In this document: piece by piece, positions 1 to 6,546 of the stretch
Layout: each line of letters opens with the position of its first letter
Position numbering within the stretch: the stretch's first letter is position 1
Assembly: GCA_003503535.1 (NCBI GenBank)
Contig: DOCI01000042.1
Coordinates: 1 to 6,546, forward strand
DNA from: Planctomycetaceae bacterium
GTDB lineage: Bacteria > Planctomycetota > Planctomycetia > Planctomycetales > Planctomycetaceae
Direction of reading: 5' to 3'
DNA: 6,546 bases
Made by a program: the position numbers and the translations under genes
Notes under the pieces: generated by a model
What the model was told of the DNA's origin: nothing
Databases searched by the model: none
The model's input: the letters and a program-made list of their open reading frames with translations, nothing else

Positions 1-40
1 CGCTCTTTCTTATTAGAATCCGTATAACCGTGTAATTACA

Positions 41-1492
41 TCAGGCGAGAATCTCTTTAACAACATGTCCATGCACATCGGTCAGGCGATAGTCGCGTCC
101 CTGGAAGCGGTAGGTGAGTCGCTCGTGATCGAATCCTAAAAGGTGCAGAATCGTCGCCTGGAAATCGTGGATGTGAACTTTGTTTTCGACCACTCCGAAC
201 CCGAGTTCGTCGGTCTGTCCATGATTGTATCCATCTTTGACTCCACCCCCTGCCATCCACATTGTGTAGCAATCGGGGTAATGGTCGCGTCCGAGTATTT
301 TACTCTTCGCAGTCCGGCCTTCCCGGAAGGGAGTTCGTCCAAATTCTCCGCCCCAGACGATGAGCGTATCTTCCAGAAGTCCTCGTTGTTTCAAGTCTTT
401 GATTAAGGCGGCGACAGGTTTATCCATCGTCGCACATTTGTCTCGCAGGCCTTCACCGATCCCCGAACCTGCGCTGGTGCCGTGGTAATCCCAACCCCAG
501 TCAAACAGTTGCACAAAGCGGACCCCAGACTCGACCAGTCTGCGTGCGAGCAGGCAGTTGTTGGCCAGTGAAGATTTCCCTGGTTCTGCTCCATAGTTTT
601 CCAGAGTCTGCTTTGTCTCTTTCGTGATATCCATCACCTCAGGGACAGAAACCTGCATGCGAAATGCCAGTTCGTATTGTGCGATTCTCGTGAGAGTTTC
701 CGGATGCCCAACACGCTCAGCTTGCATTTCGTTCAGATCTTTCAACGCATCCAGACTCATCCGCCGCACATCCCGACTCATACCATCAGGATTTGAAACA
801 TACAGGACGGGATCTCCCTGGGTTCTGCATTGCACACCCTGATATACCGAAGGCAGGAAACCACTTCCAAAAGATTTGTTGCCGCCGTTTGGTTGAACGC
901 CACTGGAAATCAGCACAACAAAGCCGGGAAGATTGTCACTTTCAGAACCCAGTCCATAAGTCGTCCAGGAACCGAGTGAGGGACGACCTGACTGCGCAGA
1001 GCCTGTATAAAGCAGAAGCTCGGCTGGTGCGTGATTGAATTGATCGGTCGTCATCGAATGCACCATGCACATTTCGTCGGCGACTTCCTGCAAATGGGGA
1101 ATCGCTTCCGACATCCAGGTGCCCGCTTCACCTACCTGTTGAAATTTCTGAGGAGTCCCCAATAATTTTGGCACTCCCGACGTGAAGGCAAACTTTTTCC
1201 CTTCCAGAAACGATTGCGGACAATCTTCGCCGTCTCGTGTGATCAGTTCCGGCTTGTAATCGAACAGATCAAGATTCGGCGGAGAGCCAGTCATGTGCAG
1301 ATAGATAACCCGCTTGGCTTTGGGCTCAAAATGCGGTTTTTTGGGAGCCAATGGATTATCCCCGCCTGTCGGAGCCCCCAGGGTACTGCCCGGCATCATA
1401 GATGCCAGAGCCATACTACCTAGCCCGACGCCGGATCGATTCAGAAAATGACGTCGCGTCACATTCAATAAGTGATCATGTTGTGTCGACAT
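41..1492 (-). CDS. DUF1501 domain-containing protein, Tat-exported (sulfatase/alkaline-phosphatase-like fold)
   Basis: Complete 483-residue protein. It opens with a twin-arginine signal: T-R-R-H-F-L-N at residues 12-18, followed by a Gly/Ala/Met-rich hydrophobic stretch to about residue 35, so export of a folded protein through Tat is expected. The rest matches the DUF1501 family along its whole length: HMTGSPPNLDLFDYKPEL (66-83), NHAPAELLLYTG (153-164), WDYHG (335-339), GGEFGRTP (381-388), GRDHYP (401-406) and HDFQATILHLLG (442-453). DUF1501 proteins belong to the alkaline phosphatase/sulfatase superfamily. The conserved Asp and His residues in the last four motifs are likely metal ligands (inference), but no substrate is known. 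A canonical sulfatase C/S-x-P-x-R motif was not seen. The ATG is supported by GGAAAG (1502-1507) nine bases upstream. It is the second gene of an operon, 25 bases after the PSD1 gene, so its partner is probably that secreted cytochrome-like protein. Length is normal for the family and there is no sign of damage. The family call is secure; the function is unknown. Confidence 0.93.
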   Translation of the reverse strand: MSTQHDHLLNVTRRHFLNRSGVGLGSMALASMMPGSTLGAPTGGDNPLAPKKPHFEPKAKRVIYLHMTGSPPNLDLFDYKPELITRDGEDCPQSFLEGKKFAFTSGVPKLLGTPQKFQQVGEAGTWMSEAIPHLQEVADEMCMVHSMTTDQFNHAPAELLLYTGSAQSGRPSLGSWTTYGLGSESDNLPGFVVLISSGVQPNGGNKSFGSGFLPSVYQGVQCRTQGDPVLYVSNPDGMSRDVRRMSLDALKDLNEMQAERVGHPETLTRIAQYELAFRMQVSVPEVMDITKETKQTLENYGAEPGKSSLANNCLLARRLVESGVRFVQLFDWGWDYHGTSAGSGIGEGLRDKCATMDKPVAALIKDLKQRGLLEDTLIVWGGEFGRTPFREGRTAKSKILGRDHYPDCYTMWMAGGGVKDGYNHGQTDELGFGVVENKVHIHDFQATILHLLGFDHERLTYRFQGRDYRLTDVHGHVVKEILA

Positions 1493-1501
1493 TTCGTATT
1501 T

Positions 1502-1507
1502 CTTTCC
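1502..1507 (-). promoter_or_regulatory. Ribosome binding site of the DUF1501 gene
   Basis: On the minus strand GGAAAG sits nine bases before the ATG at 1492, inside the 25-base gap after the PSD1 stop codon. It supports independent initiation on a shared mRNA and fixes the start just before the Tat signal. Confidence 0.55.
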
Positions 1508-1517
1508 GCGATTTGCT

Positions 1518-4500
1518 TTACGGTTTCATCAGGATTTCGTCGAGATTCAACAGCACATTCCCAACCAGAGTCCAGGCGGCGAATTCCGCAGGACTCGCTC
1601 CTTCAGGTAACGGACCTAAGGGATCCGTTGCCAGTTTCAGGGCTTCCTCTGGAGTTTTTGCGTATTCCCCTTGAGCGGTTTGGTACAGGGAAACCAGCCG
1701 ATTCGTTTCCAGATGGGTCGGCTTTCTCGATGTGCACAATTCAAACCCAAAAGCGATTTTTTCTGAAATCCCGTCATCAGGTTGTTCTTGCATTCGACGT
1801 CCCAGAGCCTGAGCCGCTTCGACATAAACGGGATCATTGAGTGTGACGAATGCCTGCAGTGGAGTGTTTGTCCGGTCGCGTCGGACGATGCAGGTTTCCC
1901 GATTGGGGGCATCGAAGGCAGCCATCGAAGGATAGGGATTTGACCGTCGCCATGTAGTATATAAGGCTCGACGATATCGATCTTCTCCTGAACTTGTTTT
2001 CCAATCGATCCCTCCACCAAACGCAGCTTTCAAACCAATGTCCGGCTGTGGCGGATTAACAGGAGGGCCGTACATTTTCTCACTGAGCAATCCACTCACA
2101 AACAAAGCCTGGTCCCGCACCATTTCCGCAGAGAGGCGAAATCGCGGGCCGCGTGAGACGAGACGATTATCGGGATCGATCTCGAGTAACTCGGGAGTCG
2201 AACGCGACGACTGTCGATAGGCAGCCGACATGACGAGTGTTTTGATGAAGGCTTTGGAGTCCCAATTGAGTCGATGCAATTCCGTCGCCATCCAATCAAG
2301 GAGTTGGGGATGTGAGGGAAGTTCTCCCTGAGAGCCAAACTCTTCACTGGTACTGACCAGTCCAATTCCGAACAGCTTTTCCCAATAGCGATTGGCAATC
2401 ACACGAGCAGTGAGCGGGTTTTCGGGATGCACCAGCCATTCTGCCAACTCGAGTCGACTCGGTTGTTCAGGCTCCATCGGAACCTGAATCAAATCGGGCA
2501 AACCCTCCTGAACTTCGTCTCCTAATGAAGTGTAGTTACCGCGAATTTGAATATGTGACTTCCTGTGCTTCTCTTCAGGGAGTTGTTGCATCACAGGGAC
2601 TGTGGTCGTCGGCTTCATATTTTTCAATTGGTTTTCTAATCTGGAAAGTTGCTTTCTTTCCGCTTTTAAGCCGGGGGCGACATTTGCCAGAAAGTATTCC
2701 GTCAATTGTTTCTCTTCAGCCGTCGTTCGTATATCCCCTGTTTTCTGGACGAGAGCTAATATTTCCGTGGGTAATCCTGCTAACTCGGAGGTTCGTGGAT
2801 CGGAGATCAACTGCAGACGAAAATGTCCGAGCGTGTGCTCGGCATACTTGGATTTCTGATCGATCGTCACCGTTAGAAATTCGTTCTCTTTCAACTCAAA
2901 GGGAGTCGACGCGATCAACGTGAGTTGATGAGCCTGCGAGGCCTGACCGGCAACGGCCCAGCCCGTTTCATGATTTTCCGGCGAGTCGATCACCCCTGCT
3001 GGATCAAAACCAGATTGACTGTAGTCAGCAAGAGCAGAAGAAAAAACAACGGTTCTGTCTCCTGAGATCTCATATGACTTGCTGGGATTTGGCGAATCGG
3101 TTTCCATCTGCTGCCAGACGACATTTCTGTCGGCATCGAGAACGGAAATGCGAAAGTCTTTCAGGCGGGTGTGCAGGTTATTATCCGTTCGATTCCAGAT
3201 AACAATTTGATCAATCGGCTGAACCGCTGTGAGATCAACTTCCCACCAGGGATCTTTTGAAACGGCTGTGTGCGTTGTCGAATTGACGGCATAGTCGCCA
3301 TTCGTGTTTCCATCGATTGCTCGTTCTGGCAGTCCGTTGTAATCGGTACTGCTTTGAGTCGCTTTTCCGTTCTTCGCAATGTTCTGAGCCCCGGAAAGAA
3401 CCTGAACTTCGGCCAGCGATAACAGTTTTTCGTTTCCAGGCATTTCGACACGCACATAACGACCATTAGCGGATTGACTTCCTGCCGAATTGATTGTTGC
3501 CTTCAGGTCAGTCAAAACAAAATTGCCATTAGCATGACCTGCCCCCTGGCCGGGGAGTGTTTCCAGTGGAAGCGTCTGCAGTTGCAGGGCATAGTATTTT
3601 TCTGCGGTTGCTTTAGCGGGTTGTAGTTTCAGAGTATAGCGGTCGGTTTCATGAGCTTCTGGTACGATTACGGAATGATCTGGAGTCAATTCTCCAATTG
3701 TCTGACTTTCTGCTTTGAACTCAGTCATTGCCAAGGGAGTCAACTCCAGTGGTTTTGACAACCGCGATTCCCATTGAGCCAATTCTTCGAGCAGTGCAGG
3801 AGTGGGAGTCTGCAGCGTCTTTTTGAGTTCTTCAATTTGTTGACTCCACTCGATCTTTTGCTGCTTTTGCTCGGGTGTGTAATATTGCAGTAATGGGGAT
3901 TCATCCCGTTTATCGGCATCTTCCGTATTATTGAAGATGGCAAACAACTGAAAATATTCCCGCTGGCTGATAGGATCGTACTTGTGTGTGTGACATTGAG
4001 CACAAGCCATGGTCGTGCCCATCCAGACGGCGAATGTCGTATTCACGCGATCGATAATAGCCGCATTGCGGAACTCTTCGTCAATGGTTCCCCCCTCGTT
4101 ATTCGTGAGGGTATTTCGATGGAATGCAGTAGCAATGAGTTGCTCATCAGTTGGATCTGGAAACAAATCCCCCGCCAGTTGCTCTTTTGTGAACAGATCG
4201 AAAGGTTTGTTTTCATTTAAGGACTTGATGACATAATCCCGGAACGCCCAGATGGTTCGGGAGGGATCGTCGGCATAGCCAGCCGAGTCGGCATAGCGGG
4301 CCAGGTCGAGCCACATGCGGGCCCAGTGTTCGCCGAAAGTAGGCCGGCTCAAAAGTTCATCGACCAGTTGCTCATAAGCATCTGGATTCTGATTCTGAAT
4401 GAAAGCATGAACCTCTTCAGGTGTCGGTGGCAAACCGGTGAGGTCGAGAGTTAATCGTCGAATGAGAGCAGTTTTTTCGGCAACTGGCTGAGGCTTGAGA

Positions 4501-5000
4501 CCTTCCTGCTCGAGTTTCTGGAGGATGAAATAATCAATTTCATTTCGTGGCCAGTCTGTTAGCTGAACTTTGGGAAGCTCTGGTCTTTGAGGTTGTTGAT
4601 AGGCCCAGTGACCGGCATATTCCCCTCCCTGTTTAATCCAGCGGCGAATCAAATCGATCGATTTTTGATCGAGTTTTACGCCAGATTCCGGCGGTGGCAT
4701 GCGCTCGGATTCATCGGGGCTGGTAATCCGACGATACAGTTCGCTTTCTTCGAGACTTCCTCCAACAATGGCTGGCAAGCCGGAATCGGTTTCACCGAGA
4801 GCACCGGCTTTGGTGTCGAGACGTAATCCGCCGTAGCGTTCGGCTTCGTCTGGGCCGTGGCAATGGAAACATTTGTTGGACAGGATTGGGCGGATTTGCG
4901 TTGTGAAATCAATCGGCTTGGAATCCTCGGCTAATCCCATACCGGGAGCAGCAACAATGAGGAACAGGCAGGTCAGGAAAATATGGACTTGAGATTTCAT
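1518..5000 (-). CDS. Secreted PSD1/DUF1553 protein with PSCyt1 heme domain, DUF1549 and a discoidin/F-type-lectin-like domain
   Basis: About 1160 residues, numbered from the ATG at 5000. Residues 1-24 form a Sec signal peptide (MKSQ, hydrophobic core, likely cleavage after GLA). PSCyt1 follows, with heme motif CFHCH at 44-48 and a candidate Met axial ligand in RMPPPESG (M101). DUF1549 (about 155-365) carries WARMWLDLARYADSAGY and a second CxxCH, CAQCHTHKYDPI (333-344). A short predicted coiled coil spans about 378-415. A family-typical beta-rich region (about 480-505 and 656-732) is interrupted by a discoidin/F-type-lectin-like module (about 515-640: AIDGNTNG, PWWEVDL, IVIWNRTD). DUF1553 (about 848-1110) has LAEWLVHPENPLTARVIANR, RTNTPLQAF and the terminal LLNLDE. 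Such proteins are planctomycete hallmarks, probably periplasmic or extracellular redox or glycan-related proteins; the real activity is unknown. The frame stays open upstream to 5075 (TTG) and 5072 (ATG), but only the 5000 start puts the signal peptide at the N terminus. Its Shine-Dalgarno is poor (GGAAG about 13 bases away). First gene of an operon with the DUF1501 gene. Confidence 0.92.
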   Translation of the reverse strand: MKSQVHIFLTCLFLIVAAPGMGLAEDSKPIDFTTQIRPILSNKCFHCHGPDEAERYGGLRLDTKAGALGETDSGLPAIVGGSLEESELYRRITSPDESERMPPPESGVKLDQKSIDLIRRWIKQGGEYAGHWAYQQPQRPELPKVQLTDWPRNEIDYFILQKLEQEGLKPQPVAEKTALIRRLTLDLTGLPPTPEEVHAFIQNQNPDAYEQLVDELLSRPTFGEHWARMWLDLARYADSAGYADDPSRTIWAFRDYVIKSLNENKPFDLFTKEQLAGDLFPDPTDEQLIATAFHRNTLTNNEGGTIDEEFRNAAIIDRVNTTFAVWMGTTMACAQCHTHKYDPISQREYFQLFAIFNNTEDADKRDESPLLQYYTPEQKQQKIEWSQQIEELKKTLQTPTPALLEELAQWESRLSKPLELTPLAMTEFKAESQTIGELTPDHSVIVPEAHETDRYTLKLQPAKATAEKYYALQLQTLPLETLPGQGAGHANGNFVLTDLKATINSAGSQSANGRYVRVEMPGNEKLLSLAEVQVLSGAQNIAKNGKATQSSTDYNGLPERAIDGNTNGDYAVNSTTHTAVSKDPWWEVDLTAVQPIDQIVIWNRTDNNLHTRLKDFRISVLDADRNVVWQQMETDSPNPSKSYEISGDRTVVFSSALADYSQSGFDPAGVIDSPENHETGWAVAGQASQAHQLTLIASTPFELKENEFLTVTIDQKSKYAEHTLGHFRLQLISDPRTSELAGLPTEILALVQKTGDIRTTAEEKQLTEYFLANVAPGLKAERKQLSRLENQLKNMKPTTTVPVMQQLPEEKHRKSHIQIRGNYTSLGDEVQEGLPDLIQVPMEPEQPSRLELAEWLVHPENPLTARVIANRYWEKLFGIGLVSTSEEFGSQGELPSHPQLLDWMATELHRLNWDSKAFIKTLVMSAAYRQSSRSTPELLEIDPDNRLVSRGPRFRLSAEMVRDQALFVSGLLSEKMYGPPVNPPQPDIGLKAAFGGGIDWKTSSGEDRYRRALYTTWRRSNPYPSMAAFDAPNRETCIVRRDRTNTPLQAFVTLNDPVYVEAAQALGRRMQEQPDDGISEKIAFGFELCTSRKPTHLETNRLVSLYQTAQGEYAKTPEEALKLATDPLGPLPEGASPAEFAAWTLVGNVLLNLDEILMKP

Positions 5001-5088
5001 GGAATGATCACAACTTCCAGAGTTAAGCTCAGAGGGAACGTGAGGCATGAATTCAGGCAGGCAAGATGACATCAAACATCTCGTATAT

Positions 5089-5117
5089 ATTATGACATGC
5101 CAGATCCACTATTCCAA
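5089..5117 (-). promoter_or_regulatory. Candidate sigma70-type promoter for the PSD1-DUF1501 operon
   Basis: Read on the minus strand there is a -35 TTGGAA (5112-5117), a 17-base spacer and a -10 CATAAT (5089-5094, five of six bases matching TATAAT). Transcription would begin near 5082. That gives a leader of roughly 80 bases before the ATG at 5000, and leaves almost no leader for the upstream in-frame ATG at 5072. Found by eye only; planctomycete promoter rules are poorly defined. Confidence 0.5.
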
Positions 5118-5232
5118 GAGTTATCTAGGTTTACAGCTCAAGAGATTGCTAATTATTGTGGAGTTTTTCTGAAAGTGAGCGGGAATCTTCGCCATTTCAA
5201 TCGTCTGGGAATAGTTTTCTCTGCTGTGTTGG

Positions 5233-5261
5233 TTGGAACTGTTCTGAGAACCATTTAGAAT
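5233..5261 (+). promoter_or_regulatory. Candidate sigma70-type promoter for pgk
   Basis: The -35 is TTGGAA (5233-5238), the spacer is 17 bases and the -10 is TAGAAT (5256-5261, five of six bases matching TATAAT). Predicted transcription start is near 5268, giving a leader of about 43 bases that contains the AGGTG ribosome binding site. The spacer holds the interrupted palindrome GTTCTGAGAAC. Found by eye only. Confidence 0.5.
5241..5251. repeat. Interrupted palindrome in the pgk promoter spacer (possible operator)
   Basis: GTTCT-G-AGAAC is a perfect inverted repeat with five-base arms around one base, lying wholly between the proposed -35 and -10 of pgk. A further GAAC just upstream (5236-5239) forms GAAC-T-GTTC with the left arm, so three half-sites alternate in direction. 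The position would suit a repressor site, but the arms are short and could be chance. Confidence 0.3.
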
Positions 5262-5271
5262 TCAGCGAAAA

Positions 5272-5300
5272 TTGAAACTCAACACTTTCCTACAAATAAT
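5272..5300 (+). promoter_or_regulatory. Alternative pgk promoter candidate close to the start codon
   Basis: TTGAAA (5272-5277), a 17-base spacer and AATAAT (5295-5300) match the consensus hexamers at five of six bases each. Transcription would start near 5307, after most of the Shine-Dalgarno sequence, so the transcript would be almost leaderless. That makes it less likely than the candidate at 5233-5261, though its consensus match is slightly better. Confidence 0.25.
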
Positions 5301-5301
5301 C

Positions 5302-5306
5302 AGGTG
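5302..5306 (+). promoter_or_regulatory. Ribosome binding site of pgk
   Basis: AGGTG lies five bases before the ATG at 5312 and can pair with the anti-Shine-Dalgarno end of 16S rRNA. It supports the chosen pgk start. Confidence 0.7.
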
Positions 5307-5311
5307 TCCTA

Positions 5312-6505
5312 ATGGCGAAGAAAACAATTGAAGATGTCGATGTCTCCGGCAAAACTGTGCTGATGCGAGTGGACTTTAATGTCCCGCTGGATGACGCACA
5401 GAACATTACTGATGATCGCCGTATTGTGATGGCACTCGATTCCATCAAGTCAGTACTGGATCGGGGTGGCAAGTTGATTCTGATGAGTCACCTTGGACGT
5501 CCGGAAGGGAATGGATCTCCAGAAGATCAGAAATACAGCTTGAAGCCGGTCGCAGATCGGCTGGCGGAAATTCTCGGAACTCCCGTTGCATTTTCAACAG
5601 ATACTGTCGGCTCCTATGCCGATTCCAAAGTCGCTGCTCTTGAACCGGGAATGACTCTGGTTCTCGAAAATCTGCGTTTCAACAAGGGCGAGAAAAAGGG
5701 AGATGCCGATTTCGCAGCAAAGCTGGCCAGCTATGCAGATATCTACTGCAACGACGCCTTCGGCACCTGCCATCGTAAAGATGCCTCGATGGTTGGTGTT
5801 CCTGAAGCGATGGGAAGTAAGCCGAAAGTGGTCGGCTTCCTGGTGAATAAAGAGATCAAGTATCTGACCGAAACCATCAGCAATCCACAACGCCCCTTCG
5901 TCGCCATTCTCGGTGGAGCGAAGGTCTCCGATAAAATCAAAGTGATCGACAACCTGCTTTCGATCTGCGACAAAGTCCTGATTGGCGGAGCTATGGCTTA
6001 TACATTCTCATTGGCCAAGGGGGGCAAAGTTGGTGGAAGTCTGGTCGAGAAAGATAAAGTCGATCTTGCCAAAGAGTTAATGGAAAAGGGCGAAGGCGTA
6101 TTGATGCTGCCAGTTGATACTCATTGCGGCGATGACTTCAGCTCCAGTTGCAATAAGCTGGTTGTCAACGCGGGAGAAATTCCGGATGGCTACGAAGGCC
6201 TGGATATTGGTCCTGAAACGGCCAAGCTGTATGCAGAGACTGTGAAATCGGCCAAGACGATTGTCTGGAACGGTCCGATGGGCGTTTTTGAAATGCCACC
6301 TTTCGATGAAGGAACCAAAGCGGTCGCTCAGGCAATTGCCGATGGCGATGGCGTGAGTATTATCGGCGGTGGAGACAGTGCAGCTGCGGTTCAGCAACTC
6401 GGATTTGCCGATCAGGTTTCCCATGTGAGCACAGGCGGCGGAGCTTCGCTGGCAATGCTCGAAGGTCAGACTTTTGCAGCTGTTGAAGTGCTCGACGAGA
6501 AATAA
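5312..6505 (+). CDS. pgk: Phosphoglycerate kinase
   Basis: Complete 397-residue PGK, the normal length for bacteria. It catalyses reversible phosphate transfer between 1,3-bisphosphoglycerate and ADP, giving 3-phosphoglycerate and ATP, in cytoplasmic glycolysis and gluconeogenesis. N-terminal domain motifs that bind 3-phosphoglycerate: MRVDFNVP (18-25), SHLGRPEG (59-66), LENLRF (118-123) and NDAFGTCHR (147-155). C-terminal nucleotide-domain motifs: LGGAKVSDK (200-208, with the ATP-contacting Lys), IGGAMAYTF (224-232), [10 protein letters not shown] (318-327), GGGDS (352-356) and the STGGGASL loop (373-380) near the C terminus. All key motifs are present, so the enzyme should be active. Position 153 is Cys where many PGKs have Ala (GTAHR); this looks like ordinary variation. 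The ATG follows AGGTG (5302-5306) with a five-base gap, a good Shine-Dalgarno. No other glycolytic gene is visible; it is divergent from the PSD1 operon and its downstream neighbour lies outside the window. Confidence 0.98.
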   Translation: MAKKTIEDVDVSGKTVLMRVDFNVPLDDAQNITDDRRIVMALDSIKSVLDRGGKLILMSHLGRPEGNGSPEDQKYSLKPVADRLAEILGTPVAFSTDTVGSYADSKVAALEPGMTLVLENLRFNKGEKKGDADFAAKLASYADIYCNDAFGTCHRKDASMVGVPEAMGSKPKVVGFLVNKEIKYLTETISNPQRPFVAILGGAKVSDKIKVIDNLLSICDKVLIGGAMAYTFSLAKGGKVGGSLVEKDKVDLAKELMEKGEGVLMLPVDTHCGDDFSSSCNKLVVNAGEIPDGYEGLDIGPETAKLYAETVKSAKTIVWNGPMGVFEMPPFDEGTKAVAQAIADGDGVSIIGGGDSAAAVQQLGFADQVSHVSTGGGASLAMLEGQTFAAVEVLDEK

Positions 6506-6546
6506 ATCACTCTTTAAATTACGGATATAGACCCGGGTGGCGGGGG

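Larger units (their letters stand above)
5001..5311. other. Divergent intergenic control region
   Basis: This 311-base gap between the divergent PSD1 gene and pgk has no credible coding region. It is AT-richer than the flanking genes. It contains one sigma70-like promoter candidate on each strand, an alternative pgk promoter close to the start codon, and a short interrupted palindrome in the pgk spacer. The part from 5001 to about 5082 would be the 5' leader of the PSD1 transcript. The stretch from 5118 to 5232 between the two promoters shows no motif I can name; it has two GGGAAT copies 26 bases apart (5181 and 5207), which may be chance. Confidence 0.7.

Noticed and set aside
31..40. Perfect 10-base palindrome TGTAATTACA just after the DUF1501 stop codon
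   Set aside because: It has no loop, no GC-rich stem and no following T-run on the minus strand, so it is not a usable intrinsic terminator. AT-rich palindromes of this size occur by chance.
1472..1840. Plus-strand open frame of 122 codons over the end of the PSD1 gene and the start of the DUF1501 gene
   Set aside because: It is antisense to two well-supported genes, has no recognisable domain, and is a by-product of their codon use.
2525..2923. Plus-strand open frame of 132 codons inside the PSD1 gene
   Set aside because: It lies entirely antisense to the conserved PSD1 coding sequence and its translation shows no family motif.
5001..5020. Possible small hairpin (GGAA/TTCC arms) just before the PSD1 start
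   Set aside because: The arms are only four bases around a ten-base loop, too weak to claim as a regulatory structure.
6077..6424. Minus-strand open frame of 115 codons inside pgk
   Set aside because: It is antisense to the highly conserved C-terminal half of phosphoglycerate kinase and has no domain or ribosome binding site of note.
6531..6546. ACCCGGGT palindrome and G-rich tail after pgk
   Set aside because: The window ends before a hairpin and T-run could be seen, so a terminator cannot be supported.

Overview
The window comes from a bacterial chromosome, very probably a planctomycete (Planctomycetota, order Planctomycetales or a close relative) with roughly balanced GC. The main reason is a tandem pair typical of that phylum: a giant secreted PSCyt1/DUF1549/DUF1553 ('PSD1') protein followed by a DUF1501 protein. 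This is inferred from family recognition, not from a database search.

Layout. The left three quarters (41-5000) is a two-gene minus-strand operon. The upstream gene (1518-5000) encodes a secreted protein of about 1160 residues with a c-type heme motif, a DUF1549 domain carrying a second CxxCH, a discoidin/F-type-lectin-like module, and a C-terminal DUF1553 domain. The downstream gene (41-1492) starts 25 bases after it and encodes a Tat-exported DUF1501 protein with an alkaline-phosphatase/sulfatase-like fold. A 311-base non-coding gap (5001-5311) separates this operon from a divergent plus-strand gene, pgk (5312-6505), which encodes a complete phosphoglycerate kinase. The last 41 bases are non-coding and run off the window.

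How the genes work together. The two minus-strand genes are probably co-transcribed and both products are exported, one by Sec and one by Tat. In planctomycetes such pairs recur in large numbers, often near sulfatases or polysaccharide-related genes, and their biochemical role is still not established. The carbohydrate-binding-like module here fits a job on glycans or the cell surface, but that is inference. pgk is a cytoplasmic housekeeping glycolysis/gluconeogenesis gene with no obvious functional link; it shares only the intergenic region.

The gap holds a plausible sigma70-type promoter for each direction. Both have the same -35 hexamer (TTGGAA) and a 17-base spacer. The pgk promoter also has an 11-base interrupted palindrome between its -35 and -10. 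No RNA gene, mobile element, CRISPR array or strong terminator was seen. I do not see a wholly new system. The items most worth a second look are the lectin-like domain nested in the PSD1 protein and the symmetrical divergent control region.
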